64,000 nucleotides of DNA from Zarea fungicola (taxonomy: Eukaryota; Ascomycota; Sordariomycetes; Hypocreales; Cordycipitaceae): NCBI GenBank assembly GCA_900169235.1, contig FWCC01000082.1:248001-312000 (forward strand), read 5' to 3'. Below the pieces are notes generated by a model, which saw nothing but the letters and a program-made list of their open reading frames with translations, was not told the DNA's origin and ran no database searches. The translations under genes were made by a program, and so were the position numbers. Every line of letters starts with the position of its first letter. The first letter of the stretch is position 1. Positions 10,879 to 22,312 of this stretch are shown piece after piece.

Positions 10879-13056
10879 TCAGGACCTCTGTCCCCATTCT
10901 GCCACAACAGTCGGGCACTGCACCGCCGTGCCTTTTTGTCCGCTCAGCCACGCCCGGCATGCCTCCAACCGTGCATACTCCTGTGGGCAGTCCTCACTCG
11001 CCGCCAAAATCTTGGCATCCGCCACATCAAGGACACTCCGGCCCATGGCATCACGCACATGCACACTGGCACCGGCCTCGACCAAGGTCCTCACCGCGAG
11101 CTTGCGACCACACCGCACGGCAATGTGCAGCGCCGTCTCGCCCGCGCGGTTGCGAGCATGCAAGCTAGCGCCGCGTTTGATGAGTGTCTGCAGCATCTCA
11201 GGGCCTAGCTTGTGATGGCCATCCTCGGGCAGCTGTGCAGCAAAGGCCATGAGCGGCGTGTTGCCGTGATGATCATAGCTGTTGGGGCAGACGCCAGAGT
11301 CGACAAGTTGCTTGAGGAGGGAGAGACGCAGCTTCATGCGCGCTTCGGACGAGTCCGACTCTTTTTTCTCACCGCTGGTACGACGTCTTCCATCACTAGC
11401 GGTAGTTCCGACGGGAGCTGCCACAATGGTGGCACCCCCAACAGTCAGCGATGCAGATGGTGTGGCCAGGCTGAGGTTGGCGGTGGCAAGGCAATGGAGA
11501 CCGTTGCGGCCCTGGGAGTCCTCCAAAGCCGGGTTTGGCGTCAGTAGCACCGTATTGATAAAGGTGAGAATCTGTGTATGTGTGCCTATCGCAACATTTT
11601 CATTTGGTTGAAACGGGTCATCGAGATCCATAGAGTGGGTTGACAAGCTCGGTGCCATGGGCGGCGCTGACGGTCGAGGCATCTCGCCAAATGCATCGCG
11701 AGTGTTCCAGCGCACGGTCTCATGTGGCACCGGCATATGGTTCAGAACATCCTGGCCAAAGCCACCATCGCGCAGCATGTGGAAGACGTTCCGTCCGTAA
11801 TGATCTTGTGCATACACGTCGACCTCAGTCGTCATCAGCTTTCCCAGAATGTTCAGCACGATACCGGTCTGCGCCATTATGCTCCGATTCATGACATGCA
11901 GAAATGTCTGGCCAGCCGCATTGACCTTGTGCAGGCTTTCCGGCGGCAGCTGCGGCCAGAAAACGAGGTTTCGCAATAAATTGGCGTCTCCGCGGGCTGC
12001 AATAAAATGCAAGATATTGTTTCCAAAGGCGTCTATAATGGGCGTGTCTCTCTGCTGAATCTCGCCGCTGAGAATGCGAATTCCATATGAAGTCAAGCCG
12101 GCACTCGTTACCCAAGGTAAGGATCCGGCGGGTGTGTGGGAAAGTTCCTCAGCAGCAGGGCAGAGACATTGTCTATAGCCGTGCTTCTGGGTCCGGGTGC
12201 ACTGGGCGTGGCTGTCGAGGTTGAGGAAGTCGCCGGGGAGAGGATAAGGACGTCCCTGGTATTGGATAGGGGCGACTTCATCTTCCAGCCAGTCCATGAC
12301 GGCAGAGTTGGCTTCCGAGATGGGGGACATGTTGCGGCCGGGTGATATGCCAGTAAATCGCCGTATAAGTCCCTTGACGACACCTCGATATGAGGGACTG
12401 TACTCGGCCAAGACCTCGCGCAGGGAGGAACTGGACGTGTCGGTTGACCAGGATGCCACGGTGGCCCTGCGAAGAAAGGGCTCAAACATTTCCTTGTCTT
12501 TTGCCTCATCAGGGTCCATGGCCCTCGGTGGAGTGGGCTGCCACCCAACTGAGCCGGCGTGAGAAGCTGCGGGTGTCGCAGGCGCACTCCAGGGACCCAT
12601 GGTGGTAGGCGGCACGGAGAGCAGAGTAGGACTGACGCCACCCTCTGCTTTGATCTGAACGGGGTGCAGGCTCAGAACAGGAGGATTGGAGGCTGCGCGA
12701 GTAGGCATAGCTTCATTCATTCTCGAGGGCGAGAGGGCGAGCTGTTGGACACGGCGGCCCATGTCGGCGTGAGTTCTGGGGTGCAACCATCTCGGTTCCT
12801 TGTCAAGTAGGTTGTTGAGGTTCTTGTTGGCCGAGTCGGTACCTGGAGCTGTCATGGGAGAGCCATGGTGAACAACTTGTAGGATCTTGGTGAGCGGGAG
12901 GGTGGTGTAGAGGTAGAGACGGGCCATCTTGCGCTGGTAGGATTTAGTCCAGAGAGCCGGTCGCCCAGTCTGGGCACCGATGCCAACGCTCTGTGCGGCT
13001 GGTGACATGGAGACATGGCGCTGAAAAGCACGAGGTGAAGGCGAAGGAGGCGTCAT
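10879..13056 (-). CDS. Ankyrin-repeat protein
   Basis: A single-exon gene of 725 residues starting at ATG 13056. Ankyrin-like units are scattered: one group near residues 340-440 (FGNNILHFIAARGDANLLRNL, GQTFLHVM, YGRNVFHMLRDGG) and a clearer group near 590-690 (GNTPLMAFAAQ, GETALHIAVRCGRKLAVRTL, GRSVLDVADA). The N-terminal 330 residues are Pro/Ser-rich and probably disordered, apart from a basic patch KSYQRKMARLYLYTTLPLTK that may be a small conserved domain. No enzymatic or DNA-binding domain is certain. It is likely a scaffold or regulatory protein. A TTGTATG microsatellite lies about 50 bp upstream of the start. Confidence 0.8.
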   Translation of the reverse strand: MTPPSPSPRAFQRHVSMSPAAQSVGIGAQTGRPALWTKSYQRKMARLYLYTTLPLTKILQVVHHGSPMTAPGTDSANKNLNNLLDKEPRWLHPRTHADMGRRVQQLALSPSRMNEAMPTRAASNPPVLSLHPVQIKAEGGVSPTLLSVPPTTMGPWSAPATPAASHAGSVGWQPTPPRAMDPDEAKDKEMFEPFLRRATVASWSTDTSSSSLREVLAEYSPSYRGVVKGLIRRFTGISPGRNMSPISEANSAVMDWLEDEVAPIQYQGRPYPLPGDFLNLDSHAQCTRTQKHGYRQCLCPAAEELSHTPAGSLPWVTSAGLTSYGIRILSGEIQQRDTPIIDAFGNNILHFIAARGDANLLRNLVFWPQLPPESLHKVNAAGQTFLHVMNRSIMAQTGIVLNILGKLMTTEVDVYAQDHYGRNVFHMLRDGGFGQDVLNHMPVPHETVRWNTRDAFGEMPRPSAPPMAPSLSTHSMDLDDPFQPNENVAIGTHTQILTFINTVLLTPNPALEDSQGRNGLHCLATANLSLATPSASLTVGGATIVAAPVGTTASDGRRRTSGEKKESDSSEARMKLRLSLLKQLVDSGVCPNSYDHHGNTPLMAFAAQLPEDGHHKLGPEMLQTLIKRGASLHARNRAGETALHIAVRCGRKLAVRTLVEAGASVHVRDAMGRSVLDVADAKILAASEDCPQEYARLEACRAWLSGQKGTAVQCPTVVAEWGQRS

Positions 13057-13108
13057 GTATGTGTTGCAATGGCAATGGCGTTGTGTGTATGGTGGTACGC
13101 TGCTATCT

Positions 13109-13157
13109 TTGTATGTTGTATGTTGTATGTTGTATGCTGTATGTTGTATGTTGTATG
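13109..13157. repeat. Heptanucleotide microsatellite, TTGTATG x7
   Basis: Seven head-to-tail copies of TTGTATG run from 13109 to 13157; the fifth carries one change (CTGTATG). The array lies in the presumed 5' leader or promoter of the ankyrin gene. Confidence 0.95.
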
Positions 13158-15871
13158 TTGGTACGCTGGTGTAAGTGAATGGTCAAAGAACGAGGGAAAG
13201 CCCCCGAACTCTGATCAATGTAGAAAAAGGTAGAGCAAAAATTGACATGCATATTAGATAGAGTGAAAGCGGGCCCGAGCGAATATTTATTCACAAGGCG
13301 TCCAGAGTAAAGAGGGAGCTGCAATGCGAACGACCAGAAAGAGGGCGCTTATGGCGCTGCGGAGGGAGTTCAACGAGCGGCCCATGATGGAGGCCTTGAC
13401 TGCTGCTTTGGGGACCAGCCGGGGCGGACAGGGTCACGAAGAGGCGAGGCATTGTGGATGGTACGGGCCGTAGAGTGGGTTGGAGGTGCCAAGTGCGTGA
13501 GAAATGACGGCTCTAGATCGGAAAAGAATCGAAAAATGGCGTGCATTGATGGTGATACCAGGGTGGATGATGGTATGGCTTGTCTCACGGGAAGAACTCT
13601 TTCAATGCAGAGACAGGTGTGAGGTGCCTGGCTGTCTGCCGCGCCTGCACAGCCCCAGTGAGGGAGGGATTTGGTAGGCGTTGGCGGCGTTGGCGTTGAA
13701 CCAGTAGCCAATTGGTAGGCGTGGGGGCTGAGGCGGCCACGGCGAGGCTTTTGGGTAGCCCTGTCGGCAGAATATCAGCATTGTGGAAGGCTGAGGTGAG
13801 GCAGAAATGGGTTCTGCTTATAGGTTGAGATGCCGCGGGGGCGGGAGGCCTGTTGTATGAAGGAATGGGAGGAGAGGAGATGAAGGTGAAGAGTGAAGAA
13901 GCAAACAGGAAGCCTTGGGATGTTGCAGCTCTACCAAGGTACCTTCTAGGCACCTGGGCAGCTACACCGCTGTACATTACAAGCACTACACTGGTAATAC
14001 AGCGTCCCCAGCACCCCGCGAAATGTCTACTTCCAAATGGGCTGTACAGAGGCCAGTTCCGGGGACCGTTATCAACTTTAGGTTCACGTCACAATATCTG
14101 TAAAACTGGACCTCTTTGTGCCCGATCAATGTCTTGTTTCCGTGACGGTTCAGCTTGGCTATGCTACTAAGAAAGCTTGACCATGCCTGTCTCGAGCTTG
14201 TGGCCGTGAATGCTGCTGTAAACAGCTAGCAGGGTACCTGGGTAGCTCGTGTGGCAGTGGTCAGGGCTCGGCCAAGCTCTAGCCACGCCAAAACGGATCT
14301 CGGGAATACAAGCACACACAAGCCTTCATCAATGCCAACGTCTTGCCTCTACCAATTGCCTTGTAAGGCAGGTCATGTCGACTTTGTCCATTTCTTAGTC
14401 CCCGGGCCATGCACGCCAACTTCCGCGGCTTCAAACATCTACTGGGTTTGTTGTGCTGAGCCTCCTACTAGGCCACAGTCTAAGCCTCACTGCCCCGTTT
14501 TGAGCCACAGCATCACCTGCACTCTTGAGTCTTCAGTAGACATGACCTGCACTGCCTCACTGTGGCTGCCTTTGCGCTGAGCCGACTGCCTATTTAGGCG
14601 ATGACTAACAACCCGCTGCGCCTCCAGACTCCCATATTGGGTTCTGCAGGCTGCAATAAGAATAATGTATTTTTGTTTGTTTGTTTGTTTATTTGCTTTT
14701 TGCTCTTGCATTCAAAAGCTGTACTTTTACTACTTCTCTTTTCATTTATTTGCTCGTTGTCCCTCCCTTTTGTGGCTCAGTCTCGAACAAGCAACTTCAT
14801 GCACACCTGTAGCTGGCTTGCAGTTACAAGCCATGCATTAACTATACTGCAATCCTACCCCAATGCCAATCAGCCATTTTCCATTTTACAATGAGGAATT
14901 GCTATGCTCAATGACTTTTTTTCTTTTTTCTTTTTCTATAACAACGCATTTGCCCCTCAACCTTTACCCCTGCTTACTCCCTGGCCGGTCAACGGCGTAC
15001 TCGGCTTTCCGGCTTTGGAATGTTGTCCAACACAGCTGTCGCTGTAAACTTGCATCGACTATCGGTTAGTCAAGCTTTCTGTTGACTTCCTCGGGATGAA
15101 AAATAGACCATGTTCCTGTGAAAGAGTCACTGCGAGATACAAATGGCAACCCTCGGCGATGAAGCCGCTTTGGGCATTTGCATCGGCAGCGTACACCAGC
15201 AGCCTTCTCAAGACTCGCATCTACACGATGGCTTCGTGCATATTCGGTACTTTACACTGGCAACATCTGTAAGCATGGGTGTGACTCTTCATTGGCTAAA
15301 GAAATTGCGAATCGCAATGCTTTGAAAGGAGCTGCATGTTTTCTTTCCTCGCATGGTTCAACTCATGGCGACGCACTTGCACAGGCCCGTTTCAAATCTT
15401 GCATCTTTGCTTCCCGTCGTAAATATTAGGCCGTTTTCTATTCTCCCAGTTTCACCTTGAACGTAAATTGCTAGGCGTGCGTACATTGCTCGGTGTGTTG
15501 AAAGAGAATATAGATGTTCGTCGTATGTGATAAAGCTTCGAGATGACCCAGCAGTGTATACTCAGATCCAGTACCAACGTGTTTCAAGACTTGCATTCCC
15601 GCGAGTCTAGTTGGATAGCAAATTGCCTTTTGTTGTGTCTTTTAAAGTTTGATGACGGGCAATCCCTTGTAGTGACATTGCAAGGTGGCCCAGCGGCTTG
15701 AAAGCTCAGACACAAGGACCAACGTATTTCAACCTGCATCTACACGAACGGTGTATCTTTCTACCACAAATTGTCAAGAAAACTTACAACTTTTCTCTCC
15801 AAAGGAAAAATAGCGTAGTTGACCATTTATAAAACAGAGTTGATAAGAGTCGACTTGCTTCATCATGTACA

Positions 15872-15995
15872 CATTCACTTCATGTCCAACTTGTGTCCAA
15901 GGTATCCACCACCATATGCTTGCAACTATCTCATTCACTTCATGTCCAACTTGTATCCAAGTTATCAACCTACCGCCAGATGCGTGCAATTATCT
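15872..15995. repeat. Tandem duplication, 60-bp period
   Basis: Two adjacent copies start at 15872 and 15932, both with CATTCACTTCATGTCCAACT. The first 28 bases match with one change, and the rest has diverged (TATCCACCACC versus TATCAACCTACC, TGCTTGCAACTATCT versus TGCGTGCAATTATCT). No open frame explains it. Confidence 0.85.
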
Positions 15996-17762
15996 CATAA
16001 AAAAAATTGCATGCCGTTCATTAGCAGTTGAAGAATCGTCACCGGAGCTTACACCGAATGGCCGTCGCCTTGGTTGGCAAACTCACCAACAGAGGTGGGC
16101 CTCAACAACTCCAGCCAACACAACCAACAGCATCCACTCAGCCCGGATATTGAACCTTTTTCGTCTGTTCTCCATGTCTGCGGCTATAAAACTCTTTTCC
16201 TTGTTTCCAAATAATTCAACTCCAAATGGCCCTTTTTTTTGGTCCCGTCAATCATTCACTGTGCCCGAAATATATCGCATCGAGGCCGAGTCAGGCTTAA
16301 AGCAAACCAACCCACCACATCCCGAAATCACCGCTCAACCAGAATGTCGGGACTGCCAGCCCCACGTGCGCAAGTGGAAGTTTATTTCCCATGCGGCGGC
16401 GCCTAGCTTTCCCGTGGAGCTGTCAAGCTGTCAAACCTAACAATTGGCCAAGTTTGCCTGCAGGCACCGCCGATACAATAGTCGAGTCAAGCTGTCTTAA
16501 TTCCTGGCAAACTGGGTACCGACAATGCATGGGTGAAAGTTGTATTAGAAAAGTATAGGTGGGGTTTCGGTACTGCCAAGCGCCCGGCTCCCAAGTTGCC
16601 GAAAAGACCAACTCGATCAATCAAAATTGGGACGAAGTAGTCATGTACAGCGTGGTTCGCTCTGGATTCACAATGGCCCAGCTCCCCCCAGTTCACAGGG
16701 CCCAGTCAAAAGGTTTGATTACAGATTTGTGATGGCGTCAAGCCGCAACTGAGCTTTTTTGTCTGGGCGCCCATCTCCATCGTCGGCAAGTTCCTGACCC
16801 AACTCACACCTCTCTTTTCTTTGACAAGAAGAAACAATGGCGAAAATTCACAACAAAACGGCGGAAAACAGTTTTTCCATTCTGGTCCATTCTGGCTCCC
16901 CTTTGTTGATCCGGAGTTTTCAACCTCTTTTCTTATTTTCCGCCCATGTAACGTGATAGTCCAGGTATACGGATGTACCACACCTAATCTACGAGTTCCT
17001 GGTACCCGTTGTTTCATGTCGTGCAGGGGTTCGACTCCATTTTGTGGCGCATCTCGCAGGGCGCTCACTTCAACAACACCGGGCGGCAAATCCACCAGAA
17101 AATGAAGTAAAAATGTTTAAATAAATAGATTAAATTAAATTAAATAGATTAGGTTACCATAAAAAACATGACCGCTCTCAAGACTGTCCACTGTAGTTAC
17201 TGCGTAAGAAGCGGTCATATTTTTGGTACCCGACTGAAGGGGTTCAAGACACCTCAGTCAATGAGCGCCGGCGCAACTTCATTACCCAATTAGGTCTACC
17301 CTGCCAAAAGTGTCTTTTTCTTTTAAATTTCTTCTCTTAATCTCTTCTTTTAATTCGTCTGCTCTTCCACCGATGGGTGGCCCTCCTTTTCCCCACAACT
17401 TCACCAAACAGAGAGGGTCAGCGTTGTGGGTAAGCCCAGTCTTCTCTCCCGCCAGAGACAATGGGTTCTGAATGGGAAAGTTTGTTCCGCTGTTACGCGC
17501 TGCGCTGGGGCAAACCGGAGAGACAAAGGACAGGCCAAGAAAAACGCTAGCAGTTAGTGGTTCTAGCGGCCCAAGCTCTTGGTTCTGGCTCTCCTTCTTC
17601 CATTCGGATGGAGAAAACTGGAGATGAGTCGAGTTAAAGCGGCGACGAATTCTTTTCGAGTACCCCCCTGTCTGCAGTGGAACCAAAATGCGATGGAGTT
17701 ACCAGTTTGCCAGTAAACCTGGTCAACTAACCCCACGGACCAAGGAACTCCTTGACAAGGTA

Positions 17763-17990
17763 CAGTTACAGAAAGTACATGGGGAGCAAAAAGTGCTCGT
17801 CGAATCTGTTGCTTACAGAAAGGGCGTGGGAGGAAAAGTATTTGTCAAATCTCTCGCTTCGGTGACAGAAAAGACATGAGAGGAAAGTCGGTTACAGAAA
17901 GGACATGAGAGGAAAGGTGTTCGTCAACCCTCGCTTCAGTTACAACGAGTACATGGCAGAAGAAGTGTGTTTGTCGAATCTCGCTTCGGC
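17763..17990. repeat. Decayed minisatellite, ~50-bp unit, about five copies
   Basis: Imperfect units begin near 17763, 17813, 17862 (shortened), 17891 and 17938. Each has a TTACAGAAAG-like start, then ACATGAGAGGAAA, then GTGTTCGTCAA, and ends near TCTCGCTTCG. Copies differ by substitutions and small deletions, as expected for an old non-coding array. A 63-codon frame at 17688-17879 partly overlaps it but has no domain. Confidence 0.8.
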
Positions 17991-18546
17991 CGCTATTGCA
18001 TCCCCAGCACGCTAAAAAGTTATTTTCGAATTGGATTTGGCATAATTTCCCGGTTCACTCGGGAGGAGATGGGGACCGGGAATTGGAGTCTTTGAGTAGG
18101 AATACTCCGTAGAATGGCTGCTATGAGTACTAGAGTAAGTCACCCAGTATGATCTGGCTTCTTTAGTAATCGGTGAATCGTACTCCGGCCCCCGTTATGT
18201 CTCGCTTTCCCTTTACATCTGCGTCAGATCTACGCCGTTGTTCGCCATGACGCCCAATTGTGTGTCCAGCTTTCTTCTTTTTTTCTTCTTTTTTTCTACA
18301 TGGTACAAAACAGCACAATCCTCTCTGGTATGAGATAACGTGAACATGGGGAGAGATGGGAAAAAGGCAAGGAAGAAACACCGAGGGCCACCCGGATTGC
18401 GTGCATGGGCCACTCCAAGTTATCTCGCCCAGCCCGTAGCATGTACTCCGGAACCTTGGCAGTGTAATGCCGGTGACGCAACAAAGACACGGCCCAGAGT
18501 GCACGCAAACTCATTTCATGACCCAGCCAAGTAGTGAATGTGTGAA

Positions 18547-18569
18547 TGTGTGTGTGTGTGTGTGTGTGT
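18547..18569. repeat. TG dinucleotide microsatellite
   Basis: Eleven TG units in a row, preceded by a related TGTGAATG stretch. It lies in intergenic DNA. Confidence 0.9.
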
Positions 18570-19471
18570 ATGCCCATCTCCGCACAGGAACAATGAGAAT
18601 AGACGAGACGCGCAAGAAAAACAAACAAAAAAAGCCACCATCAACATCAACGTCCAACTTTCCAAGAAAATAGTTTTCCCCTGCAGTAGTTTGTAGCTAG
18701 GGCCTTCCTAGTAGAGGAATAGTACCTGTCAATCACTGCGCCACCATGAACCGGTCCTTTTTTTTTGTCCTCGAGGTACTCAGGTACATTCACCCCTGCG
18801 TTCTTTTTCGGGCAGGTTCACGAAGTACATAAACTAAACAGCTTAGATGTAAGTGGCGTTCCTCAGGTCCACCTGTTAGTTTGGCTCTTGAACCTGGGTT
18901 GGCGGGCTGCGGATTTATTCTGTTCATCGACTGTCAGCGAGTCAAGGAATAAGATGGCTCCGCGGCGCTGCCACCCAAATGAGTAAAGAACGCGCCAAAA
19001 CAAAGTCCCGATCGACAACAACCAAGGCAAAGCTAAAGTAATACACTAATGAATCTAGTAATGGACCTGTCGCTCTCTTTTGGCCATCTCGATCGCTTGT
19101 GTCACTTCAATTAGGTCACACGAGTTGTCTCAAGACGGGTTTAAAAATAAAATAAAGAATAATATTACGTGGCTAATTATAACCCATAACTATACCCCGT
19201 GTATATGTAGATATACTATCCTGGGGTAAAGAAAATACCTAATAATTCCGTTCTAAATACGTTCCGTGAAAAGAAAAATTGAATGTACAAAATGTACTAT
19301 TCTCGTAAAACAAGAATAAATAAAAAGAGTCCGGGTCTATCAAACCAGAATAATAAATAAGGAGTGAATTAGAGTTGGCATGAGTTTAACCCAAAAAATC
19401 ATAAGGAATGCTGTGTTTTTTTTTGGTCTTTTTTTCGTGTCGTTCGTTTCATACTGCTCGATTTTCACTGT

Positions 19472-22312
19472 TTAGAAAAGAGCAGCGGCAACAGCAACGG
19501 CAACGAGGGCAAAGTGAGCACCGAAGCGGCCGGCACCGTTGACGGTCGGAGCAGTGGTGCTAGGACCAGTCGGGGCGCGGGTGCTGGTGGTGATGGAAGG
19601 AGGAGGAGCTCCGGTAGTAACGGGAGGAGGAACCTGGGTGGAAGGAGGCGACACGGGAGTGCACTTGTTGTCCGAACCCATGTTGTAACCCTGAGGACAG
19701 CCAGGAGCGCCGCTGGAAGCAGGAGGGGGAGCGCCGCTGGAGCCAGGAGGAGGGGGAGCACCGCTGGAGCCAGGAGGAGCACCGCTGGAACCAGGAGGAG
19801 GCGCCTGGGTGCTGGTGACAGGGCAGACTGTGGTCGACACAGGGATGGTCGTGGTGACGACAACCGTGGATGAAGCAGGGCAGTTGGTCACAGTAGGAGG
19901 GCACTTGGTGATTGTGCTGGTAGCAGTCGTGTAAATGGTCGAGGTGGTGTACTGGGTAGTGGGAACCTCGGTGCTGGTAACAGGGCAGACCGTGGTCGAC
20001 ACAGGGATGGTCGAGGTGACGACGACGGTGGACGAAGCAGGGCAGTTGGTCACAGTAGGAGGGCACTTGGTGATTGTGGTAGTGGCAGTCGTGAAAATAG
20101 TCGACGTGGTGTACTGAGTGGTGCGCGACGTAGTTCCAGTCGTGGTGCCATGGGACGAGCTGGTAGAAGTACCAGTCGTAGTGCCGTGGGAAGAGCTGCC
20201 AGTGGAAGTAGTACCGTGAGAAGAGCTGGTAGAAGTGCCAGTCGTGGTGCCATGGGACGAGCTGGTAGAAGTACCAGTCGTAGTACCGTGGGAAGAGCTG
20301 GTAGTAGTTCCAGTAGTAGTTCCGTGAGACGAGCTGGTCGTGGTGCCAGTGGTGGTTCCGTGAGAAGAGCTAGTGGTGGTTCCAGTGGTAGTGCCATGGG
20401 AAGAGCTGGTAGAAGTACCAGTAGTGGTACCATGGGAGCTGCTAGTGGTCTCAGTGGTGCAGTCGGTGGTAGTGCCAGTGGTAGTGCCGTGAGACGAGCT
20501 GGTGGTGGTGCCGGTAGTCGTTCCGTGAGAGCTGCTGCTGGTGGTACCGGTAGTAGTTCCGTGGGAAGAGCTCGTGGTGGTTCCAGTGGTGGTTCCGTGG
20601 GAGGAGCTGGTAGTAGTGCCGGTAGTAGTACCATGCGAGCTGCTGGTAGTCTCAGTGGTGCAGTCGGTGGTCGTGCCGGTAGTAGTACCGTGGGACGAGC
20701 TGCTGGTGGTGCCGGTAGTAGTTCCGTGAGAGCTGCTGGTGGTGGTACCAGTAGTAGTTCCGTGGGAGCTGCTAGTAGTGGTAGTACCATGAGAGCTGCT
20801 GCTAGTGGTACCAGTGGTAGTTCCATGAGAAGAGCTCGTGGTGGTGCCAGTAGTAGTGCCATGCGAGCTGCTAGTGGTCTCAGTCGTGCAATCAGTCGTA
20901 GTGCCAGTAGTGGTGCCGTGAGAAGAGCTCGTGGTGGTACCAGTAGTCGTTCCGTGGGAGCTGCTGGTAGTGGTAGTGCCATGAGAGCTGCTGCTAGTGG
21001 TGCCAGAGGTAGTTCCATGGGAAGAGCTGGTGGTAGTGCCAGTCGTGGTACCATGCGAGCTGCTGGTAGTGGTACCAGTAGTCGTTCCATGTGACGAGCT
21101 GGTAGTCTCGGTAGTGCAGTCAGTCGTGGTGCCAGTGGTAGTACCATGAGAGCTGCTGGTGGTTGTGCCAGTAGTCGTTCCATGGGAGCTGCTGGTAGTG
21201 GTAGTGCCATGCGAGCTGCTGCTTGTCGTGCCAGAGGTAGTGCCGTGAGAGCTGCTGGTAGTGGTACCAGTAGTCGTTCCATGGGAGCTGCTGCTGCTGG
21301 TTCCGGAGGTGGTGCCATGCGAGCTGCTAGTCGTGGTGGTGCCATGAGAGCTGCTGCTGGTGGTGCCAGAGGTAGTGCCGTGAGAGCTGCTGGTAGTCGT
21401 GCCAGTAGTCGTTCCATGGGAGCTGCTGGTGGTACCAGAAGTAGTGCCGTGAGAGCTGCTGGTAGTCGTGCCAGTAGTCGTTCCATGAGAGCTGCTGGTA
21501 GTCGTGGTACCATGCGACGAGCTGGAGGAGCTGGAGCTGCCAGTACCGTGTGAGCTGCTGCTAGTAGTGCCGTGCGAGCTGCTGCTAGTAGTATCTGTGG
21601 TGCAGTCGGTAGTTGTGCCGGTGGTAGTACCGTGATGGCTGCTTGTGGTGGTCGTGCCATGAGAGCTGCTGGTAGTGGTACCAGTAGTTGTGCCATGCGA
21701 GCTGCTTGTGGTGGTGGTGCCATGCGACGAGCTGGAGGAGCTGCTGCCAGTGCCATGAGAGCTGCTGGAAGTGGTACCAGTAGTTGTTCCATGAGAGCTG
21801 CTGGTTGTGGTGGTGCCATGCGACGAGCTGCTGCTGCTGCCAGTGCCATGTGAGCTGCTGCTAGTAGTGCCGTGCGAGCTGCTGCTAGTAGTCTCGGTGG
21901 TGCAGTCGGTAGTCGTGCCGGTGGTAGTACCATGATGGCTACTGGTAGATGTAGCAGTTGTAGTACCATGAGAGCTAGTAGTGGTCGTAGTTCCATGATG
22001 GCTGCTTGTGGTAGTGGCAGTGGTGGTGCCATGAGAGGTGCTGGTGGCAGTGGTTGTGCCGTGGGTGGCCGTGTAAGTGATGCACGAGCAGGCCGACGAG
22101 AGGGCCGTCAAGTCGGGGCAGCCACCCCAGGGCGTAGGGACGGGGCCCTTGGTCGTGGTACCTGCGAGCCACTTGAAGCAGAACTCAGGCGCGCCGGCCG
22201 AGAAGCGGTGGTCAATCAGGTTGCGGTAGCATCCATCTTGCTCGCAGTCGGGATACTTCCAGGCTGTGGCACCGGTGGCCAAGGCCGAGACGAGGACGGC
22301 GGTGGTCTTCAT
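19472..22312 (-). CDS. GPI-anchored His/Ser/Thr-repeat cell-wall protein (adhesin-like)
   Basis: A single-exon gene of 946 residues, ATG at 22312. Residues 1-17 form a signal peptide ([17 protein letters not shown]). A small Cys domain follows (CEQDGC, FCFKW, CPD, CSC). Then comes a 650-residue tract of [16 protein letters not shown] units with about 54 HGT cores, punctuated six times by DCTTETT or DCTTDTT. Two roughly 54-residue repeats follow, each with CPPTVTNCP and VCPVTST, then a Pro/Gly/Ser-rich stalk. The end is a hydrophobic tail ([13 protein letters not shown]) after NGAG, typical of a GPI signal. The product should be secreted, heavily O-mannosylated and attached to membrane or wall. 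Copy number probably varies between strains. The binding target is unknown. Confidence 0.9.
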   Translation of the reverse strand: MKTTAVLVSALATGATAWKYPDCEQDGCYRNLIDHRFSAGAPEFCFKWLAGTTTKGPVPTPWGGCPDLTALSSACSCITYTATHGTTTATSTSHGTTTATTTSSHHGTTTTTSSHGTTTATSTSSHHGTTTGTTTDCTTETTSSSSHGTTSSSSHGTGSSSSSSHGTTTTSSSHGTTTGTTSSSSHGTGSSSSSSSHGTTTTSSSHGTTTGTTTSSSHGTTTTSSHHGTTTGTTTDCTTDTTSSSSHGTTSSSSHGTGSSSSSSSSHGTTTTSSSHGTTTGTTTSSSHGTTSGTTSSSHGTTTGTTTSSSHGTTSGTTSSSSHGTTTTSSSHGTTSGTSSSSSHGTTTGTTTSSSHGTTSGTTSSSSHGTTTTSSSHGTTTGTTTSSSHGTTTGTTTDCTTETTSSSHGTTTGTTTSSSHGTTTGTTTSSSHGTTSGTTSSSSHGTTTTSSSHGTTTGTTTSSSHGTTTGTTTDCTTETTSSSHGTTTGTTTSSSHGTTTGTTSSSSHGTTTTSSSHGTTTGTTTSSSHGTTTGTTSSSSHGTTTGTTTDCTTETTSSSHGTTTGTTTSSSHGTTTGTTTSSSHGTTTGTTSSSSHGTTTGTTTSSSHGTTTGTTTDCTTETTSSSHGTTTGTSTSSSHGTTTGTTTSSSHGTTTGTTTSSSHGTTTGTTTSSSHGTTTGTSTSSSHGTTTGTSTSSSHGTTSTGSSSHGTTTGTSTSSSHGTTTGTTSRTTQYTTSTIFTTATTTITKCPPTVTNCPASSTVVVTSTIPVSTTVCPVTSTEVPTTQYTTSTIYTTATSTITKCPPTVTNCPASSTVVVTTTIPVSTTVCPVTSTQAPPPGSSGAPPGSSGAPPPPGSSGAPPPASSGAPGCPQGYNMGSDNKCTPVSPPSTQVPPPVTTGAPPPSITTSTRAPTGPSTTAPTVNGAGRFGAHFALVAVAVAAALF
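20150..22070. repeat. Coding minisatellite inside the wall-protein gene
   Basis: A 36-bp basic unit encodes [12 protein letters not shown], with 24-30 bp variants and longer blocks containing DCTTETT. The array is in frame throughout. Because it is so regular, long open frames also appear on the other strand and in shifted frames; these are by-products and not genes. Confidence 0.9.

Larger units (their letters stand above)
13158..19471. other. Gene-poor block (6.3 kb)
   Basis: No open frame here has a recognisable domain or a convincing exon structure. The block contains a 60-bp tandem duplication (15872-15995), a decayed minisatellite (17763-17990), a TG microsatellite (18547-18569), T/C tracts near 18270-18296, and very AT-rich DNA at 17105-17160 and 19140-19470. 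AGGTACC-like palindromic words occur near 13936, 14232 and 18773. It may hold unannotated non-coding transcripts or old transposon remnants, but nothing supports a specific call. Confidence 0.5.

Noticed and set aside
16981..17105. A GGTTCGACTCC-like box suggesting a tRNA
   Set aside because: The T stem has a mismatch, there is no matching acceptor stem or D arm, and no anticodon loop.
17282..17686. A 134-codon frame on the minus strand
   Set aside because: No domain, atypical composition for this genome, and no good start context or neighbouring exon.
20050..22032. A 660-codon frame on the minus strand overlapping the wall-protein gene, and long plus-strand frames (for example 20150-21094)
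   Set aside because: They are shifted or antisense readings of the in-frame minisatellite. They are Pro/Leu/Ala- or Ser/Gly/Arg-biased, have no domain, and disappear outside the repeat.
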